Part shown: positions 58,991-64,000 of the stretch, piece by piece
Layout: each line of letters begins with the position of its first letter
How positions within the stretch are numbered: position 1 is the stretch's first letter
Assembly (NCBI GenBank): GCA_022819505.1
Contig: JAJEHD010000021.1
Location: 62,001-126,000, forward strand
DNA from: Acidimicrobiia bacterium
GTDB lineage: Bacteria > Actinomycetota > Acidimicrobiia > Acidimicrobiales > Aldehydirespiratoraceae
Direction: 5' to 3'
Length of the DNA stretch: 64,000 nt
Notes under the pieces: model-generated
What the model saw: only the letters and a program-made list of their open reading frames with translations
Database searches by the model: none
What the model was told of the DNA's origin: nothing
Translations under genes and position numbers: made by a program

Positions 58991-60598
58991 GTGAGCAACG
59001 AGCGCCCGATCACGGTGGGACAGCTGCTGGCTTCGCCCGCGCTCACGACCGCTGAGCTGCTGGCCGGCGGGGCCGGGCTGGACGACGCAGTCACCGAGGT
59101 CGCCCTCCACGGGAGACTCCGGCCCGAGGCCCCTCCACAGCGCGGGGAGGCGGTCGTGTTCGACGCGGCCGGCATCGGCGAGCACCTCTACCAGATCGAT
59201 ATGGCCATCCGCATCGTCGCCGACGCGGGCTCGTCCACGCTGATCGTCACCAACCCTGGCTTCGAGCTCGGTGTCGGCGTGCGTCGGCTCGCCAACCGGT
59301 TCGACGTGCCGCTGGTCGTCGTCGGTGACGTTGACGCGATGACGCTCACCCACCAGTTGAGGGCGCAGCTGTGGGCGGCTGACGTCGAGCACGCCTCGGC
59401 CGTCGACTCGCTGCTGGTCTCGCTGAGCCGGACCCAGACCGCCAGCGTGGACCGGGTGCTCGGCTCCATCGCCGAGCTCAGCGCGGCGAGCGTCTGCCTG
59501 CTCGGTCGGGACCGGAGCCTGGTGGCGGGTGAGGACATCGAGGTCGGCGACCGCCGGCTGGCCTCGGGTTCGGCGCACCTAGTCGACAACTCCAGCGAGG
59601 CAGCCCTTCACAGCACGGCCATCAGGCTGACCCCCGGCGAACCGGGCGAGGACGCCGACTACTGGCTGGTGGCCGAGAGCCGCGGACCCGACGGGGTCCA
59701 GCGCCTGCTGCGGTCCCTGCTCCAGATCGGATCCTGGTACCTGGCAGCCCTCCTGGCCTCGGTGCGGACCCGGACCGAGAGCGACGCCCGGCGCCGCATC
59801 GCGGTGCTCAACGAACTCCTGGCGACGAGCGACCTCCATGAACGCGATATCCGCAACCAGATGCTCGCGCTGGGATGGAGCGCCGCGGGATGGAACACCG
59901 GCCTCCACATCACCCTGCACGGAGCGGACACCTCGCGGATCATCGATCTCCACGCCGAGATGCGGGAGCGACTGCGCGGCGCCGGTATCGACGGACCGCT
60001 GGTGGAGCGCAACGACGGATGGAGCGGCTGGGTGACCGACGCCTCGGAGCCCGCGGTGGAGAACTACACGACGATGGTGCGCCGCCTCAGCGACGCCCTG
60101 GCCGAGTTCGTCGACGCACACTCGGGCCTGCGAGCCCACGCCGGCATCGGGCGCCCCTACCCCGACCTCGGCGGTCTGCGCCTATCGCTGACGGAGGCCC
60201 ACGAGGCGGCCCTGATCGCCAACACCCGCTTCGGGGGCCGTTCGGGCGCGGCCCACATCGACCAGCTCGGCGTGCAGCGGGTGCTGATGGGCTGGTTCGG
60301 GTCCGAGGACTTCGCCCGCTACGCCCGGTTCATACTGCAGCCGATCCTCGATGTCGATAACGACAACGAGCTGCTGCGTACGCTTGAGGTGTATCTCGAT
60401 GCCAGCTGCTCCACCACAGAGGCGGCCCTGGAACTGGACCTGCACCGCAACACCGTCGCCAACCGCATGCGTCGCATAGCCGGACTGCTCGGCGTCGCTC
60501 TGGACGACGCAGAAACCCGACTGTCTCTGCAACTGGCCTGCCGGATGCTGCGCATCAACCGCCAGCCAGCATCACTTGTGCAGAGCGCACTTCAATAG
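58991..60598 (+). CDS. PucR-family transcriptional regulator
   Basis: A 535-residue regulator with the PucR layout: N-terminal ligand-binding domain (about 1-125; ITVGQLLASPAL start), a central GGDEF-like domain (about 280-420) and a C-terminal PucR helix-turn-helix (YLDASCSTTEAALELDLHRN, then TVANRMRRIAGLLG). PucR proteins control purine, allantoin, hydantoin and related catabolism. It separates the enzyme genes from the ribose-type transporter genes and is transcribed in the same direction, so it is the probable controller of both. Confidence 0.9.
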   Translation: MSNERPITVGQLLASPALTTAELLAGGAGLDDAVTEVALHGRLRPEAPPQRGEAVVFDAAGIGEHLYQIDMAIRIVADAGSSTLIVTNPGFELGVGVRRLANRFDVPLVVVGDVDAMTLTHQLRAQLWAADVEHASAVDSLLVSLSRTQTASVDRVLGSIAELSAASVCLLGRDRSLVAGEDIEVGDRRLASGSAHLVDNSSEAALHSTAIRLTPGEPGEDADYWLVAESRGPDGVQRLLRSLLQIGSWYLAALLASVRTRTESDARRRIAVLNELLATSDLHERDIRNQMLALGWSAAGWNTGLHITLHGADTSRIIDLHAEMRERLRGAGIDGPLVERNDGWSGWVTDASEPAVENYTTMVRRLSDALAEFVDAHSGLRAHAGIGRPYPDLGGLRLSLTEAHEAALIANTRFGGRSGAAHIDQLGVQRVLMGWFGSEDFARYARFILQPILDVDNDNELLRTLEVYLDASCSTTEAALELDLHRNTVANRMRRIAGLLGVALDDAETRLSLQLACRMLRINRQPASLVQSALQ

Positions 60599-60703
60599 GC
60601 CCTTCACCTATGCATCAAGCCTAAGTCTGCGTTCGGCACGTCGCCTTATGGTGCGATCAGCTCGGCATGAGCCGGGCGGTGTACCAGGAGGAGGTGACGC
60701 CTG

Positions 60704-61849
60704 ATGGCGAGAATCCTGCGCAGCAGACCGGCGCTCCTGTGGCTCGCGCTCATAGCGGTCTTCGCTGTGGTCGCGGCCTCTTGCGGCGACGATGGAGATT
60801 CCGGCGGTGAGCAGGCGTTGGAGCCGGCCGCGGCCGACCAGCCTGCGCCTGAGCCCGCGCCTGACGAGGGCGACGACATGGCGCCGGCCGCGCCCGACGT
60901 GGGTGAGGAGATGGATGACCCGGAGCCGGCCGTATCCGAGGAGCCCTTCCAGGTCGCCTATCTCTCGGCCAGCTCGGCCAACACGTGGCTGCTGTCGTCG
61001 CGCCTCGAGATGCAGGCTGTAGCCGCGGCCAACAACATCGAGATCACAGAGTTCGACGCCCAGTTCGATCCGGGCCTGCAGACGACCCAGTTCCAGGACG
61101 CCATCGCTTCGGGCGCCTATGACGGCGTGATCCTGGTGGCGATCGCCGGCATCGCCTCGGCCCCTGACATCGAGGCTGCGATCGCCGCAGGCATGGAGGT
61201 GGTTGTCCTCAACCAGGTGGTGGGTGAGGACTACACGACCTCCGAGCCCCAGGTGCCCGGAGTGAGCGCCAACGTCATGGCCGCGCCGTTCGTGAACGGT
61301 AAGCGTCTTGGCGAGTTGACCGTGCGCGCCTGCGCCGAACTCGACCCATGCGAGGTGGTCTACATCTACGGGATCAAGGGACTGCCGATCGACGACGCGG
61401 CCCGCGCCGGCCTCGACGAGGTCATCGCCGCCTACCCGGCCATCACCATCGTCGCCGAGGGCGAGGGCCAGTACCTCGGTCCTGAGGGCGGCATCAACGC
61501 CACCCAGGACATCCTCCAGGTCGCTCCGGACTTCGACGTGCTCGTCGGCGCCGACCAGTCGGTGCAGGGCGCCGAGATCGTTCTCACCGACGAGGGCAAG
61601 CTCGACCAGGTCCGCCTCGTGGGCTGGGGCGGCTCGGTGCCGGCGATCGAGGGCATCGCGGCCGGCCGCTGGTTCGGCGGGGTGTTCGGCGCCCCCGGCG
61701 ACGAGGGAAGGATCGCTATGGAGGCCATGGTCTCGGCGCTGACTGGTGGCCCCGACTTCGGGGGAGTGGACCCGCTGGCCGATCTCCCCGACAATGGACT
61801 CGTGACCGCCGACAACGTGGACTTGTTCACGCCCCAGTGGGACGGCTGA
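60704..61849 (+). CDS. Ribose-type (RbsB-like) substrate-binding lipoprotein
   Basis: A 381-residue binding protein. Signal peptide and lipobox end at Cys27 (VAASC); residues about 28-80 are an acidic Pro/Glu/Ala linker. The mature domain starts FQVAYLSASSANTWLLSSRL and contains DAIASGAYDGVILVAI, NVMAAPFVNGKRLGELTV and GADQSVQGAEIVL, i.e. Peripla_BP_4 type. AGGAGGAGGTGA is upstream of ATG at 60704. It is followed by a GC stem-loop, the ATPase and the permease. The ligand is probably the hydantoin-type or sugar-like compound of this locus rather than ribose (inference). Confidence 0.88.
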   Translation: MARILRSRPALLWLALIAVFAVVAASCGDDGDSGGEQALEPAAADQPAPEPAPDEGDDMAPAAPDVGEEMDDPEPAVSEEPFQVAYLSASSANTWLLSSRLEMQAVAAANNIEITEFDAQFDPGLQTTQFQDAIASGAYDGVILVAIAGIASAPDIEAAIAAGMEVVVLNQVVGEDYTTSEPQVPGVSANVMAAPFVNGKRLGELTVRACAELDPCEVVYIYGIKGLPIDDAARAGLDEVIAAYPAITIVAEGEGQYLGPEGGINATQDILQVAPDFDVLVGADQSVQGAEIVLTDEGKLDQVRLVGWGGSVPAIEGIAAGRWFGGVFGAPGDEGRIAMEAMVSALTGGPDFGGVDPLADLPDNGLVTADNVDLFTPQWDG

Positions 61850-61873
61850 GGCAGCCTCCTGCGCTTGAGAATC

Positions 61874-61890
61874 CCGCGCCCGGGGCGCGG
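61874..61890 (+). promoter_or_regulatory. GC stem-loop between RbsB-like and RbsA-like genes
   Basis: CCGCGCC (61874-61880) pairs with GGCGCGG (61884-61890) around a 3-nt loop CGG, 24 nt after the binding-protein stop codon. Third example in this window of a hairpin directly after a binding-protein gene. Confidence 0.55.
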
Positions 61891-61901
61891 ACCGCAGCCC
61901 G

Positions 61902-63461
61902 ATGAAGCACGCCGAAGCGCTTGTCAGCGTTCGCAACGCCAGCAAGCGCTTCGGCGCGACTCAGGCCCTTGAAGACGTCTCTGTCGACTTCGAGACCGGA
62001 CGCGTCCATGGGCTGGTCGGTGAGAACGGAGCCGGGAAGTCCACGCTCTGCAAGATCGTTCTCGGCGTGCATGCCCCCGACGCGGGCAGCATCTGGCTGG
62101 AAGACTCGCCTCTCCGGCTCTTGAGCCCCGCGGAGGGGGCCGCGCTCGGTCTCGTCGGGGTGGCCCAGGAACTCTCGCTGCTGCCCGCGATGAGCGTTGT
62201 CGACAACGTCGTGCTGGGCACCGAGGAGCACTGGGGACCGTTCGTCTCCGAGCGCGCCAACCGCCGCCGGGTCGAGGCCCTGATCGACGAGCATGGCCTA
62301 GAGGTTCCTATCGATGCTCGGGCCGGGTCCTTGTCGGTGGCTGACCAGCAGAAGGTGGAGATACTGCGGGCGCTTGGTCGGCGGTCGCGCCTGGTGGTGC
62401 TTGACGAGCCGACGGCCCGGTTGGCCAGCCACGAGGCCGCCGAACTGCTCGACACCGTTCGCAGACTGGCTGAGCGCGGCGTGGCCGTGGTCTACATCTC
62501 GCACTTCCTCAACGAGGTGCTGTCGGTAGCGGACACGGTGACGGTGATGCGCGACGGACGGATTGTGCGCACCGGGCCGGCGCGCCTTGAGTCCCACGCA
62601 TCGCTCGTGGAGGGAATGACAGGCCGCCAGATCGGCGAGGTCTTCCCGCCCAAGCCGCCCGCCCCGGCCGACGACGCTCCGGTGGTGCTCCGCGTTGATG
62701 GCCTCAGCTCCACCGGCGCCGAGTTCGCCGATGTGTCCCTGCAGATCCGGGCCGGAGAGATCGTGGGCCTCGCCGGACTGGTCGGAGCGGGCCGCAGCGA
62801 AGTGGCTCATGCCGTCTATGGCTCGCTCGCGGTTGCTTCTGGGTCGGTCGAGGTCTGCGGCCACCGACTGTCGGGCAGCGTCGACGACGCTCTTGCCAAG
62901 GGCGTGAGCCTGATACCTGAATCCCGCCGCGATCAGGGTCTGATGGCCAGGCGACCGGTGCGGGACAACACCACGCTTCCCTATCTGAGGCGCTTCGCCG
63001 GCCGGTTGGGCATTCGTGCCAGCCGCGAGCAGGAGGCGGCGTCGGAGGCCTGCGACGACGTCGGAGTGCGGGCCGAGAGCATGCTCACGCCGGTGGCGGC
63101 CCTGTCGGGCGGGAACCAGCAGAAGGTGCTCTTCGCCCGAGCTGTGCTCGGGGAGCCCCAACTCCTCATAGCCGACGAGCCCACTCGGGGAGTGGACGTC
63201 GGCTCGAAGCGGGCCATCTACGAGGCCCTCAACCGGATGGCTCGCTCCGGCTGCGCAGTGCTGCTCGTCTCCTCGGAACTTGAAGAGGTGATCGGTACCT
63301 GCCATCGGGCGCTGGTGATGCGCCGAGGCCGGATCGTCGCCGAGCACGAAGGCGGCGACATGACCGAGACCAGCCTGCTGGCGGCCGCCTTCGGTCCCGG
63401 AGACGGAACGGCCCGGGGGCGCAGCCAAGAACCCGCAGCAGCCGCTGGCGAGCCCCGATGA
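61902..63461 (+). CDS. Ribose-type (RbsA-like) ABC ATPase with two nucleotide-binding domains
   Basis: A 519-residue duplicated ATPase. Domain 1: Walker A GENGAGKST, signature-like LSVADQQKVEI and Walker B LVVLDEPTARL. Domain 2: altered P-loop GLVGAGRSEV, signature LSGGNQQKVLFARA and Walker B LLIADEPTRGVD. This matches RbsA/MglA. ATG at 61902 lies 52 nt after the binding-protein gene. Its TGA overlaps the start of the permease gene (ATGA). Confidence 0.92.
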   Translation: MKHAEALVSVRNASKRFGATQALEDVSVDFETGRVHGLVGENGAGKSTLCKIVLGVHAPDAGSIWLEDSPLRLLSPAEGAALGLVGVAQELSLLPAMSVVDNVVLGTEEHWGPFVSERANRRRVEALIDEHGLEVPIDARAGSLSVADQQKVEILRALGRRSRLVVLDEPTARLASHEAAELLDTVRRLAERGVAVVYISHFLNEVLSVADTVTVMRDGRIVRTGPARLESHASLVEGMTGRQIGEVFPPKPPAPADDAPVVLRVDGLSSTGAEFADVSLQIRAGEIVGLAGLVGAGRSEVAHAVYGSLAVASGSVEVCGHRLSGSVDDALAKGVSLIPESRRDQGLMARRPVRDNTTLPYLRRFAGRLGIRASREQEAASEACDDVGVRAESMLTPVAALSGGNQQKVLFARAVLGEPQLLIADEPTRGVDVGSKRAIYEALNRMARSGCAVLLVSSELEEVIGTCHRALVMRRGRIVAEHEGGDMTETSLLAAAFGPGDGTARGRSQEPAAAAGEPR

Positions 63462-64000
63462 TGGCTCAGGTCCTCCCTGCGGCCCGCCGCTACGGAATCG
63501 CCGTCGTCACGGTGGCCCTGTTCGGTCTCTTGGCCGCAACGACGGACGGCTTCTTGAGCCAGGCCAACTTCCGCAACATCCTGGACCAGCAGTCGGCTCT
63601 GCTCATCGCGGCCTCGTTCGCGACGATCACCATGATCGCGGGCGGGTTCGACATCTCCGCTGCGTCGGTGTTCGTGGTCGCTCCGCTGTTCGCGTTGCAG
63701 GTAGAGAACGCCACCGGCAGCGCCGGGTTGGCCCTCGTGGTCGGAGTCGCGGTCGGACTGGTCGTGGGAGTGGCCAACGGGCTGGTGGTCACCGCCCTAA
63801 AAGTCAACTCGTTCATTGCCACCCTGGCCACGTCGTTCATGGTGTTCGGCGCGGGTTTCCTGATCAGTGACCGGAGTGTGTTGCGGGCCTCCACCGACGC
63901 GTACCCGGCCATCGCCCGCACCCGTTGGTGGGGCATCACCACCGGCGCCTGGATCGCGGCCGGCGTGGTCGCGGTGGCGTGGATCCTGCTGAGTCGCACC
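63458..64000 (+). CDS. Ribose-type (RbsC-like) ABC permease, N-terminal part
   Basis: Cut by the right edge; 181 codons are visible. ATG at 63458 overlaps the ATPase stop codon; a second ATG follows directly. The product has a membrane helix at about 12-28, the family segment QANFRNILDQQSALLIAASFAT in two pieces (QANFRNILDQQ, SALLIAASFAT), MIAGGFDISAASV (the RbsC motif GGIDLSVGS in altered form) and VTALKVNSFIATLAT. It forms the channel for the RbsA-like ATPase. Confidence 0.9.
   Translation, partial: MMAQVLPAARRYGIAVVTVALFGLLAATTDGFLSQANFRNILDQQSALLIAASFATITMIAGGFDISAASVFVVAPLFALQVENATGSAGLALVVGVAVGLVVGVANGLVVTALKVNSFIATLATSFMVFGAGFLISDRSVLRASTDAYPAIARTRWWGITTGAWIAAGVVAVAWILLSRT

Overview
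The window is 64 kb of very GC-rich DNA, gene-dense, with short intergenic gaps and many ATGA/GTGA stop-start overlaps. A WhiB regulator, a UPF0182 membrane protein, a DUF2342 metalloprotease-like protein, a DivIVA-like coiled-coil protein and many genes with a TANNNT box only 5-8 nt before the start codon (leaderless-mRNA layout) all point to an actinomycete. The mix of Rieske oxygenases, GcvT-like proteins, SDRs and DUF917 enzymes suggests an Acidimicrobiia-type lineage; that taxonomic guess is inference. I see no phage, insertion sequence, CRISPR array, rRNA or origin. One tRNA (initiator Met) is present.

Layout. (1) 1-10.1 kb: a six-gene minus-strand operon (BMP-type binding lipoprotein, duplicated ATPase, two permeases, GcvT-like C1 transferase, amidohydrolase cut by the left edge), with a second GcvT paralogue plus a Rieske oxygenase diverging from it and another Rieske gene converging. 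It reads as an uptake and demethylation module for a nucleoside- or base-like N-methyl compound (inference). (2) 10.2-15.3 kb: a MoxR/magnesium-chelatase-like ATPase flanked by a GH2 and a GH1 glycosidase homologue. Both appear to have lost their catalytic glutamates in the same way. A 141-bp direct repeat lies in the GH2/ATPase gap. (3) 15.4-18.2 kb: a hydratase-2/MaoC protein and a PhyH dioxygenase fused to rhodanese. (4) 18.2-27.3 kb: a second catabolic block with a tandem-duplicated Lrp regulator, a perfect operator-like palindrome, a Liv-type transporter lacking its ATPases, four SDRs, VOC and SnoaL proteins. (5) 27.6-50.5 kb: mostly housekeeping genes: VWA partner of the MoxR ATPase, WhiB, TatA, Ppk1, MFS, DUF2342, MoaE, MreB (apparent CTG start), PDZ-S16 protease, DivIVA-like, UPF0182, FMN glutamate-synthase-like, APC permease, SDR, initiator tRNA. 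(6) 50.6-64 kb: Lrp regulator, an AT-richer gap, a third Rieske oxygenase, an antitoxin without toxin, a DAO-type flavoenzyme, then a hydantoin-type locus (racemase, DUF917, HyuA-like, M19 dipeptidase, PucR regulator) with a ribose-type ABC transporter running off the right edge.

Cross-cutting patterns: core genes tend to have leaderless-type starts while catabolic cassettes carry clear Shine-Dalgarno sequences; all three transporter operons have a strong GC hairpin directly after the binding-protein gene; two convergent gene pairs share their stop codons on a CTAG palindrome; and a family of TCTCGGGTT hairpin repeats occurs at 16.3 and 47.2 kb.
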